DNA of 64,000 nt. Origin: Rehmannia glutinosa. Taxonomy: Eukaryota; Streptophyta; Magnoliopsida; Lamiales; Orobanchaceae. The notes below the pieces were generated by a model that saw nothing but the letters and a program-made list of their open reading frames with translations, was not told the origin of the DNA and searched no databases. Both the position numbers and the translations under genes were made by a program. Below, piece by piece: positions 44,601 to 56,407 of this stretch; within the stretch, counting starts at the first letter, position 1, and every line of letters starts with the position of its first letter. The stretch spans positions 86,295,943 to 86,359,942 of the forward strand of contig CM071936.1 of assembly GCA_016081115.2 (NCBI GenBank). The letters run 5' to 3'.

Positions 44601-46985
44601 AACTTCATTTGATTCAATATCCTTGATTTGGCATATACCCATGTTAAATCCAACATTATAACCCTTGTCACGAGTTGGTGATGCTTAGCAAGTTGAAGTT
44701 GAGTCCTTCAACATATGCGACATCTGTGATTTCTAATCCGTTCTTCTTGATGGATCCAATGCCTCTTATTTCTCCTGGAGCTTCATTTCCTCCAAATATG
44801 ACTTTTGCTCCCTTAACTTCCTTGAATTTTGATAGATTTTTCTTGTTTCTGTCATATGTCCGGAACAACCACTATCCATGTACCAGGTTCTTGCACTTTC
44901 ACTTGTTCACTTGAACCTCGCAATCAAAAAATTAAGTTTTAGGTACCCATACTTGTGCGGGTCTGAGGGGTTAGTATTGTAAGATGATCCAACCAGCCTA
45001 TAGCCAAATGATCGGCTCTAAGGGTTGCCATCTATCGATGCCATAATCATAATTAATTTTGGCAAATTGCTTGGGGATTACAGGTTCATACAAATTTGTC
45101 TCTTTTGTCTGTCGTATGCTGTATATGTGTTTTAGCAATTGCCTTCTTTGGGTAATTGTGGTGTCTCTGAGTGTAGTGCCTAGGTGCATATGTGTCTTTG
45201 ATGAAAGCTCTTATACTTTTGGAATGACCTTTCTTTGAGTTCTAGGCCTTTGCCATTTGGGCTTATATTCCATAAGTCTATGCTTTGATAGTTCACATCG
45301 TTCCAATCAGCTTGGCTTGGATATTTTCTACCATTCCCATCATATGTGTTTCTTTGATAGAACTTTTGGGGTTTTTGGTAGCTCTGTTTTCTTTCTGACA
45401 GTAATTCTGTTTGGAGTTTCTTGAGGAACTTGGTGAATTTCTTCTCATTGTCCTCTCAATGCACCCAATCGGTTGTTTTCCTTTTCCTTTGTAACCAAGG
45501 CCAGTTTGCTTGTAATTGTGCTTTGGAGTGAATGTGTGTGCACCATTTGGAGTTTTGGATTTTGAGACACTTCATTGCTTGAAGATCCTTTTTCCAAAAT
45601 TACTTTTGGAGTTTGACATAGCACATAGGAATTAAATCTAAGCCTGTCTTGTCTCCACATTCTCTTTGACTCATAATAAGATCATCTAATGATTTAGATG
45701 CCTTAGTGAATGAGGCAATCACATTTTTGAGGTCATTCTCCCTCTTTTCTATGGCAACTATTTATTCGCTATTAGCTTGGCATTTTTCGATCTTTAAACT
45801 TTTATTCTCATCACTATTTGACTTAGAGTCTGAGCTCCTTAGTCATTTGTGAGTTTTGACTCTTGAGTAGGCTATTTTCCTCATTTAGTAGTGTGTGTGA
45901 GGATTTAATGTGTTCAAAATCTTTCATCATTTTGCCTAATGAATCATAAAGATCGTGGTGATGAAGTGTGTGTGTCACGATCACTATCACTAGAATCTGA
46001 GTTTGATGAGTTAGAGTGTACCTCATCTTCTTGGTCGAGTTGATCTTGTTCCTTGGCCATCAAACAGATCGGGGCTTCTTCTTGAGTCACTTGAGTAGTC
46101 GGCTTCACTGATCTCTGAATCATTGTCTCTCTTGACTTGGCTGTCTCAGATCTCTGCGACCAACATTGCCTTTTTCTTTTCTTGTCTTCTTTCTCAAAGA
46201 CCTTTCTTTCTTCTTCATTCCCGTATTTGTTGACTACAGGATATGGACAATCAATGGCATAGTGACCTGGTTGCCTCTGTTCCGGCATAGATATTCAACC
46301 TTTTGATCGGCTCTTTCCATTCTTGGATTGTCGGCCCTTTGATATTCACTTTTTGATGATCTGTTCTCTTGGTTGGCCTATCTTCCCTTGACTTGTAGGG
46401 AGTAGTGTCTTCGGAAGATTAGCCCTTGCCTCTCTTGTAGTTCTTATTGAAGTATTTGTTGAACCTTTTAACCATCGGGGCTATTTCTTACGGATCAATG
46501 ACTTCTTTGACCTCGGCTCTCTTTCCGTCCTTAACAATTAGAAGCTGTTTTGGGTGCAAATGTCTCTTCCGATCTTTTCTTCTCACTCAAATTCGTAGGC
46601 TTTGAGATCGAGAATAGTTCATGGTTGGAGGTCTTGATAGGTCCATGGAATGTCTCGGTGCCATGACCTTCATTTCCCATTCAGTTTGGGAGACTTTTTA
46701 GGATCTTCATACACATTTCATCTCGTATATTCCTTTCCAAGTGCGATAGCTCGTTGGTGATTTACGTGAACCGAGCATCCGGTTGATCCAGGTTTTCTCC
46801 TGCGATCATTTTGAAATTCTCAAATTTTTGTACAACCACCGATAATTTATTTTCCTTGATTTGCTCGAGCCTTCACAAATCAATGTTAGCTTGTCCCGAT
46901 TTCTTTAGCCGTTTTGCATGATTTGACTTTATTGAACATGGCTTTGTCCAAGGTTTTGTAAAGGATGTCCTTGGCTACATTCAGA
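41696..46985 (-). pseudogene. gag-pol of beta, N-terminally truncated
   Basis: On the minus strand: gag remnant from 46985, zinc knuckle trace QPGHYAIDCPYPVVNKYG (about 46270-46215), coiled-coil part DFEHIKSSHTLLNEENSLLK (about 45930-45870), protease region with the GCSGHMT block near 44870, pre-integrase WHKKLSHLNFKTLNKLA (about 44490), integrase pieces (44055-43623), RT with MDVKSAFLNGLLEEEVYVEQ (42970-42910) and YVDDIIFGSTNKEL (about 42715-42675), then RNase H fragments to a stop near 41696. This is the order of a Ty1/copia polyprotein. Numerous frameshifts make it inactive. Confidence 0.85.
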
Positions 46986-48517
46986 GTTGAATAAACCTTA
47001 CCAACTTTTCTCTTTTGGTCCTTTTTTAAAATTCGAGTTGACACTATATCAAATTGTGTCCTTGGTGGACAATGACCAATTTAGTTAATCAAGTAGAGTT
47101 AGTCACTCAACGACTTCGATTGAGCTGTTGATAGAATAACTCAACCATTAAGACCAATTAGCTCAACGTGGTTTGTTTTTAGCGGAAGACTTAACACCCT
47201 TAAGTTTAGTTTAGTTATGATTAAATACATGGTTTTAGTACTTAGAGATTATCAGTTGGATAGCAAATATGTCAGCAGAATTAAACAAATAAGATGCAGG
47301 AATTAAAGTGCTGAAATGTAAATGACACGATAAGTTTTTATAGAGGTTCGAAGATGGGGTAATTCTTCTACTCCTCTCTTCTCCAACTCTGGAGGAATCC
47401 ACTAAGTATTGATCGATATACGGAGTGGTAATGTCCCGGATACAAGTCTTGATCACACAAATGCCCGACTTGATCCTTTGGGACTCAATCTGAGATGCCT
47501 TGGTCACTCGGTGGCTTCTCGTCCGGCTCGAACTTCTTCACAGGGCGGTTTGCCTTTACTACTAGACTCACTTGCTCAAGCTCTTTGGATTTGATCACGA
47601 AGCCCTCCAAAAGCTCGAGACTGGTTCGACCTTGAACCTTCCTACAATCCTTCGTGGAATGTAGAACCCTTTTCTTCTAAAGTTTCCTCTTCAACTGATT
47701 GAAGCTATCTTTCCTTCACAGGTGAGTGTTGGATTGATTTTCTTCGTAGTGTAGGCTTGAGGATTAAACTTGAATGATTTGAGAATATTTCAGGTTACAG
47801 TTCAAATGTTTTCTTGAAATGTTCGTGGTTCAGGTAGTCAAGGTTTTCTTCTCTCAGAGTCATTCCTCAGCCTTTTATAGTGATATTTCAAAAATCTGCC
47901 CGTTGAAGAGATAGGCTTATTTTTGAAAGTCACTTGTGGTCGTTGGCTTGTCTTGTTGCGATCCTTGGAATTGCCACTTCCTCGTATGAATTATTCTTGA
48001 CTTTTTGAGCACGACACGGTGTAGTGCTTCCCATTGGTTTATTTCCTTGCACGCTTACGTGATCGAGCACTCCGAGAAAGGTAGCATGGAGATATTACTT
48101 GTTTAAGTAATTCTCTTGATTTCTATGCAATGGATCTCTTTCGATTATCTCGACTTATTTTGCATTTCCTTGCTTTCCCAGGTGACTAAGAGTCGACTTC
48201 CAATCATTAAATGACTCTTCATCACTTCAACTAGCGACTTGACTATGACTATCTTGAGTTGACTTGACGATGCTTTACTCACCGCACCTTCAGTCGAGTT
48301 CCCGTCTTCTCTTCTTTTGCCAAACTCAGCTGTCTCGCAGCGGAGTCTTCCTACTAGTCTCTAGTTGTCTTCTTGCATGTTTGGGCATAGCTGACTTAAC
48401 TCAGCTTGACCAACCCTATTTATTACAATGCAGTTTACAACAAAAAATGGGGTGCCAACTTCCTATTCTAAGTTTTACATGGCATTCATCAAAATCTAAA
48501 CAATAAATTTCCCAACA
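46986..48517 (-). repeat. 5' LTR of beta, inner end deleted
   Basis: Matches 34845-36416 from the phrase TTGAATAAACCTTACC onward; the first 40-odd bases, including TGTAGGTCCC, are missing at the gag side. It ends CCCAACA next to the TSD GGCAT. Confidence 0.85.
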
Positions 48518-48643
48518 GGCATTAATTGATGAGAGACAGTTGTCAGTGACTGCGGACTTTTAAAGTTTTTTCGTCCTCATTTAAGATTCATGATTAGCAT
48601 TTAAGTTTAAATTCGACTCAAAGAATTCTCTCCTTGAAATTAA

Positions 48644-48658
48644 ACTTAGGGGCCATTG
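48644..48658 (+). other. polypurine tract of Tat element
   Basis: AAACTTAGGGGCCAT directly before TGATGATACCCG. Typical placement before a 3' LTR. Confidence 0.5.
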
Positions 48659-49180
48659 ATGATACCCGAGCCGAGCTGGAAGAAAATTAATCCATGTGGC
48701 CACTCAGTTGACAATACCGTGGGACCCCCAGGATAACGTGGACCGAGACAATAGGTAAGCAACCGAGCTGATGATGTGGCGCATAATGGTCTCGGTGGCT
48801 CGATGCTCTAATGACAAAGATCGAAGGTAACCATCCTGTTAAGTAAGGTCAATACTTTACTTAGCAAGAATGGGTGCCACTTGTCAACAAGTTAGCAAGA
48901 CGAGTCAATAAATGCCAAAACACATGGCCAGAAGGCACGTCCAGGAGAGGACACGTGTCCCCTTGTAATCACTCTATAACTAGGCGTAATGATGATTAAA
49001 GCCCACTAATTGTATGGGTATGAATAGGTTTCATTTATTAGTAAAAAGACAAGAGAGAGATAATCTTGAGAAAAAAAACACTTGTAATATCCCAACTGCA
49101 CAACTTGAACCGACCAGGAATCTTCTGCTCGACTTTTAATATAACAAAGCAGAATCAACCCGTTTCTCAAATAATTCCAG
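48659..49180 (+). repeat. 3' LTR of Tat element (right limit uncertain)
   Basis: Begins TGATGATACCCGAGCCGAGC. It includes TCTATAACTAGG near 48970 as a possible TATA region and AAACACTTGTAATATCCC beyond it. No second copy is in the window, so the end near 49180 is a guess. Confidence 0.45.
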
Positions 49181-49537
49181 AGTGTTGTTTAATTTCCATG
49201 TCATAATATCTATATAAATCTCTTGTTGATCAAAGACGCACGTCAACATGAACAAACATTAGAAGGATCCCAAAGTTGTTCCGGAAAGTCTCTTCGATGA
49301 TTAAGCCAGCAATATAATTCATAGAGAATTTAATTGACTAGCGATGGGAGCTAATATCACATAATAAAGATGAAGTATTTATAGTCAGGACTTGGGCCTT
49401 ACAGTTCTTATATAATAATTTGGACCGCGTGTACCAACAATATAAGAAATAATATATTTATGGGCTCAAATTGATAACTGGGCCATAATTGATTAATTAA
49501 ATGACTAAAACTAATTAATGGATAATTAAAATAAAAA
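49181..49537. other. spacer, no gene
   Basis: AT-rich DNA between the Tat LTR and Sirevirus gamma. No ORF or repeat recognised. Confidence 0.4.
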
Positions 49538-49542
49538 TTAAC

Positions 49543-51053
49543 TGTAGGTCCCAAGGGGTGTGAGTAAGGTTTAGAGGGGGGGTTGAATAAACCTTACCAA
49601 CTTTTCGATTTTAGTCCTTTTAAAATTATTACAGAGTTAACTCAAACAATTGTGTCCTTAAGGGACAACTAAGTTGGTTATTCAGCAGAGTTAGCCACTC
49701 AACACACTCGATAGAGCTGTTGATAGAATAACTCAAATCGTTTAACTGAACTTTAACTTGGTGTGTTGGTTTTATCGTGGAAAGACTTAACACCCTTTGT
49801 ATTGTTTTAAACTTGTTTTAACACTTGATTTTAAGCACTTGGTTATTAATCAGTTGGATAGCAAATAAGAATTTATCAGCAGATATGATGTAAGTATGCA
49901 GATATGTAAATGTGCTGAAAAATAAATGACACATTTAATTTTTATAGAGGTTCGAAGATGGGGTAATTCTTCTAATCCTCTCTTCTCCAACTCCCCGAGG
50001 AATCCACTAAGTAACAGATCAATTTACAAAGTGGTGAAGCGATCTAGAGACGACCTTGGTCACCACAGTGGCTTCTTTTCCGACTCGGCTTATTCACAGG
50101 CATTGCCTTGCTACTTGACTCACTTTCTCAAGCTTTGGATTTGATCACGAAGCCCTCCAATAACTTGATACTGGTTCGACCTTGAACCTTCCTACAATCC
50201 TCCTTAGAAAGTAGACCCCTTTTGATTCAAAAGTTTCCTCTTCAACAGATTGTCTTTCCTTCACAGCTTGTGTTGGATCGATTTCCTTCGAGTTTCAGGC
50301 TTGAGGATTAGCTTGAATATTCTTGAGAGTATTTGCAGGTTAATAACTTGAATAATGCTTGCTTGTTCGTGGTTCAGGTAACCTTTTCTTAATGAAATTC
50401 CTCAGCCTTTTATAGTGAACTTTTGAGATTTGCCCATTGAAGAGATAGGCTAATTTCAAAAGTCACTTATGTTCGTTGGCTTGTCTTGTTGCAGTCCTTG
50501 ATGTTGTCATTTCCTCGTATTTAATGTCTTGCATGTGCGGCGTTTCGACACACTTGGTGCAGTGCTTCCCATTGGTTTGTTCCTTTTGCACACAATTGGA
50601 ACTAACACTTTATCTCTGACAACTTTAACATGTTACCATTAAGTAACATTCTTGACTTTCATCAACGGATCTCATTCGATTGTCTTGACTTATTTGCAAT
50701 CTTTTATTCCCCAGGAGTGACTTGAGTTAGATTCCAATACTTGGATGACTCATCTGTCACTTCAACTTGAGACTTGGCTTCTTGAGTTGACTTGACTGAC
50801 TCTTCATACAATTGTCTCACAAATGATACACCTTGATCGAGTTCTTAACTTTCCTTCTTTGCCATACTCACCCTTGCAGTGAGTCTTCACTTCGATCTTG
50901 ATTGACTTCTTGTATTTCTAGGCGTAGGCCGACTTGACTCGACTTTTCGAGCCCTATCTATTACAATGTAAATTATAAGGAAAATGGGGTGCCAACTTTC
51001 TAGTTTAAGTTTTACATGGTATCATCAAAATCTACAAGATAAATTTCCTAACA
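49543..51053 (-). repeat. 3' LTR of gamma
   Basis: Plus strand TGTAGGTCCCAAGGGG to CCTAACA, 1511 bp. LTR TATA box TATAAAAGG on the minus strand at about 50414-50406. The flank on the left is AAATTAAC; its TSD partner would lie beyond the window because of the tandem structure. Confidence 0.9.
50406..50414 (-). promoter_or_regulatory. LTR TATA box (gamma 3' LTR)
   Basis: TATAAAAGG on the minus strand, within CACTATAAAAGGCTGAGG. Same position as in LTR alpha (1533). Confidence 0.6.
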
Positions 51054-51067
51054 ATTTTCCCCTTTTT
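51054..51067 (-). other. polypurine tract of gamma
   Basis: Plus strand ATTTTCCCCTTTTT, purine on the element strand, adjoining the 3' LTR end TAACA. Confidence 0.75.
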
Positions 51068-51361
51068 AATGATGCCAAAACTTAAAAATTTTCAACAAAA
51101 TGTAAACATCAAAGATACATGCAGACAATGCAGTAACAAAGAATGTATGCTTTAATAGATCATTTTATTGATCATATCATTCTTGTCCTTTACATAGTTG
51201 TTTACAAAAGCATTCTTTATCAAAGCAAAACATACATCTATGCTAAGATACGAGAGTAAATACAAAGTGAAAGATTACAGGTAAAATCACTAAGTATTAC
51301 AGATGACTTACAAAAATGTATTTACATAAATAATATACATGAAGGGGTTTGCAGCAACACT

Positions 51362-54300
51362 TCATCGCCTTCGCTGCTTCCTTCCTCTATCTTCTTCAGC
51401 TCTTTCGTAGTCATCAGGTCTCTTTCTATTTCTTTCTTATTCTTCAGCTTTCTTTTTCTTCTCATAGGCTCTTTTCGCAAAGATCATCCTTTCGCTTCCT
51501 CTCGAGCCATAGCCGAGTCGCCTTTCATTTTTTTTCTTCTGTTTCTCACCCTCTGCATTCTTCCATTGCCACTTCCCGTTTGCACTTCATCATACCCGGC
51601 CCGAGTAGATCCTCCCCTTCTTTCCGGGATCTACATATTCAATATTCTTGGGTTTTGGACGAGGTCGAGAACCTCTTCCATCAACACTTCTTCCTCCTCC
51701 TCCTCACGGGTGTGTCTTTCGGGAGTATTCTGCTTACCGGTGAATGGTTGATGGTAGTCTGCTGCTTTTCAGCTTCTTCACACAATGTAACACCTTTCTC
51801 CCAGTACAGATCCCAGGCTTGGGCTAGTGACATCCCTTGGAAATAGCCTTTGAATTCGAGTGTCTTGATTTCTTCAACTGATCTCGGCTCAGATCCATTG
51901 TTAAGAATAACATCTTGATCCTTTCTTGCTGGAATGCCGCCATATTGTTTCAACACTTATTGAACACGGGCATCCTGCTTTTTAGTTATCTCAGCAATCT
52001 CTTTTTCAATAATTTTCCTTTTCTCTGCTATTGGCACGGTAGAGTGCTCGATCGGTAGAGTCACTGGTAGTTTGCTGATAATAGAAGCCGTAATATGACC
52101 CTGCTGAGGGGTTTCAGCTAACATCAACGTCAAATCTTTCGATCCTTCCCCCTCAGCTGTTTTTCCCTTCTTCTCAGTTGCAACCTTCTCTGCTGCAGAT
52201 TCCTTTACTCCCTCTTCTTTCAATTTCCTTAGTGACTCCTCTTCCCCCTTTTTGGCATCATCAAATGAGAGAGGGACCCCAGGGAACATGCTTGCGAGCA
52301 TGAAGTCGAGTCCTTAGAGTTTGGTCTGTTTGAGTCTGCTATTGCATAGGTTGTTAAAAATTACGAGCGAGTTGCCTTGGACTCGGCTACCACCAACTTC
52401 ATTTCATCCATGAGGAGGCTGAATTTGTCATTCATTGTGGTCTCAATGCGCATAATTTCTTTTCTCTCGGAATTCTTCTTTGCGTGACTCCATTTGTTTT
52501 GTGAGACTCATGTAACCTTTCGATATAGCTTTGCATCCTTTGCTTGAGATCGGCGTTATCAACCATCCAGGCGAGCATTACGCCCATATAGTGCTTTGAA
52601 ATAACGAACTTGTTCGAGTTGCATGGCGATTCTTTGTTGAGACCATTCTTGGATCCGTACCACTATCCCTCTCAAGTCTGCTGTGAGGGTAGCATCCCTG
52701 TTGTCCATTCTTAGGTCGAGGGAGGCCTGATGCCGTTCAATCTTCTTAATATTTTCACAAATTTTCTTGAAGATCTCATGAAACTCAGCTGTCTCACTTG
52801 AGTCAGCTGCAGGCCACTCTTTATCAAAGTTGAAATCGGCTGGAACAATGGTGTCAGTGGGAACGATTGGATCTTCTATCACAGAGAATCTTCGTTGTTC
52901 AGTAGTGGTCTCTTCTTCCAAATCTGGTAGGATCGGCGTGAAAGGAAATATCTTCGGAAAGGCATCATCACTCACATATGGGATGGTTTGTGAGGTTTGT
53001 GCCTGTGATGACGAAGCTGGTTGAGTCATTACTGCTGTAGCTATGGGAGCCTGCGCAGATGACTCGGTCTCAGCTGGAGCTTTGGGATTGCTTTGCCCAG
53101 CTGATTGAGCCTCAGCTGTCTTAACAGCTTCTTCGGTCTCAGTGGGTTTTTCAAAAATGAATTACCTGTTCCTCGGATGCATCATCAGCATCATCGGATG
53201 ATGATGAGACCTGTGGGATTGGCTCATCATCGAAGTTGAATTTTTGACGAACAGCTTTGTCACTTGGCTGGCTCGTAGTCTTGGGAACATCCTCAGCTGG
53301 GTCCGTAGGATTTGCAATAGGGGTTGACTCAGCTTCGCCTTCAGATCCCAAGAATGATACATCACGGTTCTCTTGGGAGTCATGAAGTGCGCTTATCTCC
53401 TATTCTATTCCAGCGCTGTGAACTGGAGGAATGTTCTGGATCTCTTCACCCTTACCTAGGGAAGTCTCAACCTCTCTTAGGCCTTTAATATTTCCTTCGA
53501 CAGTCTCAACTGTCTTTGGGTCTTCTATGTTCCCTTCGATAGTCGTAGCTATATTAGGGTCTTCTACCATGGCATCCATAGGAGTCTCAACCCCTTGGAT
53601 TGCACTTTCACTGCCCAGAGTGTTAACTCCCGGGGAATCTCCATCATGTGCCTCGACTGTAAAAACAGTCTCATTAGCTTTCAAAGCAGCTGACATTTCA
53701 GCTGGGACAGACTCAACTGTCTGAGCTTCGTCAATGTCACTCTGATGTGGTTCTTTCTCAGTTTCCACTTCACCTCCTTGCTTCAAGTTAGAGTCTTCTG
53801 CAGCATCCTCCGACCCTGCTGCAATGGAGAGAGCTTCCCCCTCAGCTGGTGCACCAGCTGAGTGACTAACAGTGGGGTCACTCTGCTCCGGACTCGTGGC
53901 TTTTTCTTTTGAGCGCTCAGCCACTGGGGCAGGTGGTAAAACACCTTCTTCAGGGGTTGGCTCAACTTGGGTGCCCAAAATCCCAGTGTCATCGCCAGTG
54001 CCCTTGGATCTATCCTCCGATTGTACGGGGGGGCGTGGGCTGCAGCGACGATCGATGCAATGTCTTTGTGCTACTCCCAGAGGATCGGTCTGCAGGAGAG
54101 ATTGAGATGACTCTCCTGGTCCTTCAAATAGTTGCTGCTCATGCATTAGCCTGGATTCCCTTAGAGCCTGCTGCATGTCTAACTTCTCTGCCAGCAACGG
54201 GATCCATATCTTCATCACTGTCGGACAGCACATCAAGATGTGTATGAGTATGATCGAGAGAACCAGTGAACTCACACATCTTGGCCTTCTCAAGAGTTTG

Positions 54301-55925
54301 TGCTTCCTCGGCTGCTTTCTCTTTTTCTTTCTCCCTGATTATGTGAAGAATATCCATGCAATTTTCTTCATCAAGGGCCTATAGTACGGTGGTAACTCCG
54401 AGAAATCACAACAATTCCTGCCCTCCTTTTTCCATGCCATCCACTCTCGTAGGCGTCTCTGTATGTCTGGATATAGTGGAGAGTACATGATGACATCGTC
54501 ATCATCATCATCTTCTTCTTGCCCTCCTTTTTAAGGAATTGAAGGCAAGAGACTCTGCTCCTCCTCGCCTTCAGCAGCATCAGTAGCAGGGGTAGAGACA
54601 ACCTTTTCAACTGAAGGTTCAGTTGTCTCAGCTGCTTTACTTCCCTCAGCCGTCTCTCATACAGCTGTGTCTTCCACGGGTATCTGCTGATCATCCTCAG
54701 CGGACTTCCTCGATTCATCAATCACTTCAGGAGACTGCACTTCCTAAGTGTCAGTAGTCTCAGATGCTTTCTCCAGCTGAGTTGCAGATTCAGCTATCTT
54801 CTCTAATTCCAACTGTCTAACCAGTCTTCTTTTTCTGTGACGAACCAAAGGAACTTCTGGTTCAGATTCAGTGGTTTTATCACCGGTGGGGACTTGGGTA
54901 TCCTTCTTGGAGGGAGCTGCCTTTCTCGACTTGGCAGTCCTCTTCTTCCGGATGGCTGGAGAAGGGATTTGGGGTTCTTTCTCAGCCTCTGTTGTAGGGG
55001 TAGGGGACTCGGCTGCACGGGTAGGCGACTCGGCTGCACGGGTAGGCGACTCGGCTATAGAGGCAGGTGCATCATTTTTCTTAGCTGCAGGGGCAGCTTT
55101 CTTATTGGGAGGAGGGGTAGCAGCTGTGTCCTCGGGTTCAGCTGATTCCCCCTCACTTGTGTCCACCTTCTTTGCGTGGGCTCTCTTCTGGGCACCTGAG
55201 AGGTTAGCCTGGAACATCCTTTTGTTGACATGGAAGGGTTTGCCATGTTGAAGGGCAATACCCTTTACTTCCAGCAGGTGGCCAATCACAAGGCCATATC
55301 CAAGAGATCCTCCAAAGGATCCATCCTCCTTGAAAGTTTTGTTCATCACGTTCTCGCGATCTGCTGCACACGAACTCGGCTAGTTAACCTTTTTTGCCTG
55401 CGCATGATCGCGGCCGGGACGATCGGCTTAGTCTTTGACAATCGGTTGAAGCCGCCAAACTTCATATCTATACACTTGGAGACGACATCCATCAGCTTAT
55501 GATAGTCGTCCTTCACCAGTTTCCTGTCAGCTGTGTAGACTACCCTAGCAGCACACTCCGGTTTGGCTACTTCTTTCCATGCAGCAGCCAAGTCTACATC
55601 AGCTTCATTAATTTCTTTTATGCCTTCCGATGGCAACAAATAGTTCTCCGCAAGGTCCTTAGCACATATTATAATATCCTTGCAGTGGACAGAAGACTTG
55701 ATTCCTTTGTCCTGGACTTCAACATTAACATAAAACATCACTACCTCCTCGAGATAGGTATGTGAGAACTCCATGGTCAGAAAAGCCTTGAGACCTGACT
55801 TTTCTAGCATCACAATGATCAACAAGGGTTTCATCAGAACCCTGCTTTACCATTCCTTCGAAATCTACTGACGCTCCTGAGTGGATTTGCTTTGAGAGCT
55901 TGACATAGTCGAACTTTGGTGCCAT
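51362..55925 (-). pseudogene. third (env-like) ORF of gamma
   Basis: Starts MAPKFDYVKLSKQ at 55925 and ends QQRR-type before TGA at 51362, about 1500 codons. The N-terminal third (55834-55200) has FSHTYLEEVVMFYVNVEV and GSLGYGLVIGHLLEVKGI, resembling the plant putative transposon protein domain (Transposase_32-like). The middle is acidic and low-complexity, with a threefold 24 bp repeat (AESPTRA) near 55003-55074 and a long open stretch 54293-53400. The C-terminus is Lys/Arg/Glu-rich coiled coil with a GRGSRP-type basic patch. Only about eight frameshifts or stops interrupt it, fewer than in beta. No signal peptide or clear membrane segment is seen, so an envelope role is not supported by sequence. 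Confidence 0.7.
55003..55074 (-). repeat. 24 bp coding minisatellite in third ORF
   Basis: GACTCGGCTGCACGGGTAGGC-type units of 24 bp occur three times, encoding repeated AAESPTR on the minus strand. The 24 bp period keeps the frame. Confidence 0.85.
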
Positions 55926-56063
55926 TTTCAGTGATTTTTACCGATTAAACCTGAGAAACTTGCTTGAGAGTACTTTAGGGTTTCCGGGAGAAGAATATGC
56001 CTTGCTTTTGCCTTGCTTGAAGATGAACAGTTTGTGTAAGTGTGAGAGAGAAGCTTGAAAAAC

Positions 56064-56072
56064 GTATATAAG
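56064..56072 (-). promoter_or_regulatory. possible TATA box before the third ORF
   Basis: Minus-strand TTATATACG about 140 bases upstream of the ATG at 55925, in the non-coding gap after pol. Beta has no equivalent at its site, so this is weak. Confidence 0.25.
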
Positions 56073-56407
56073 GGCTATGAAAGGACAGTTTTTAGGATTT
56101 GAAATTTTTGATCGAGATCATAGGCTCAGATTAGAACGTCAAAACCACATTTAATTCCTCAAATTTAATGCGGCAACATTTATATCCAATCATATGCTCA
56201 CTGTTCAGCTTTTGACTGTACCCGTCATCGTTACGCTGACGTCATCCTTAAAAACATTCCCGCTCATTTAAAACGACTGCATTTTTGTCACTTAGCTCAT
56301 AAATAATTCAGCTTATATCCAAAGTGACTTAACTCTGCTTCTCTCTTCTCATCCATTGACTCGGCTGTCAGCTAACTCGTTACAGCTGACTTTCCGACAT
56401 GGCTATT

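Larger units (their letters stand above)
34845..48517 (-). mobile_element. Sirevirus-like copia element, copy beta
   Basis: A 13.7 kb minus-strand element. 3' LTR at 34845-36416, 5' LTR at 46986-48517, perfect TSD GGCAT (34840-34844 and 48518-48522). Order on the minus strand: gag (start missing), protease, integrase, RT, RNase H, third ORF, PPT, LTR. A deletion joins gag directly to the 5' LTR, removing the PBS, the gag start and the first 40-odd bases of the LTR. All ORFs are shattered. It sits inside the Tat element. Confidence 0.9.
31230..49180 (+). mobile_element. 3' part of a Tat-lineage Ty3/gypsy element, split by Sirevirus beta
   Basis: An antisense ORF (34475-31853), a polypurine tract (about 48644-48658, AAACTTAGGGGCCAT) and an LTR start (TGATGATACCCG, 48659) give the order seen at the 3' end of Tat-type elements: extra antisense ORF, PPT, 3' LTR. 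Sirevirus beta lies between ORF and PPT with TSD GGCAT, and removing it makes the parts continuous. Gag, pol and 5' LTR are not found to the left, so the copy is truncated. The left limit is approximate. Confidence 0.6.

Noticed and set aside
53431..55251. Plus-strand ORFs opposite the third ORF of gamma (up to 126 codons)
   Set aside because: Shadows of the minus-strand coding frame; no start context, no family motifs.
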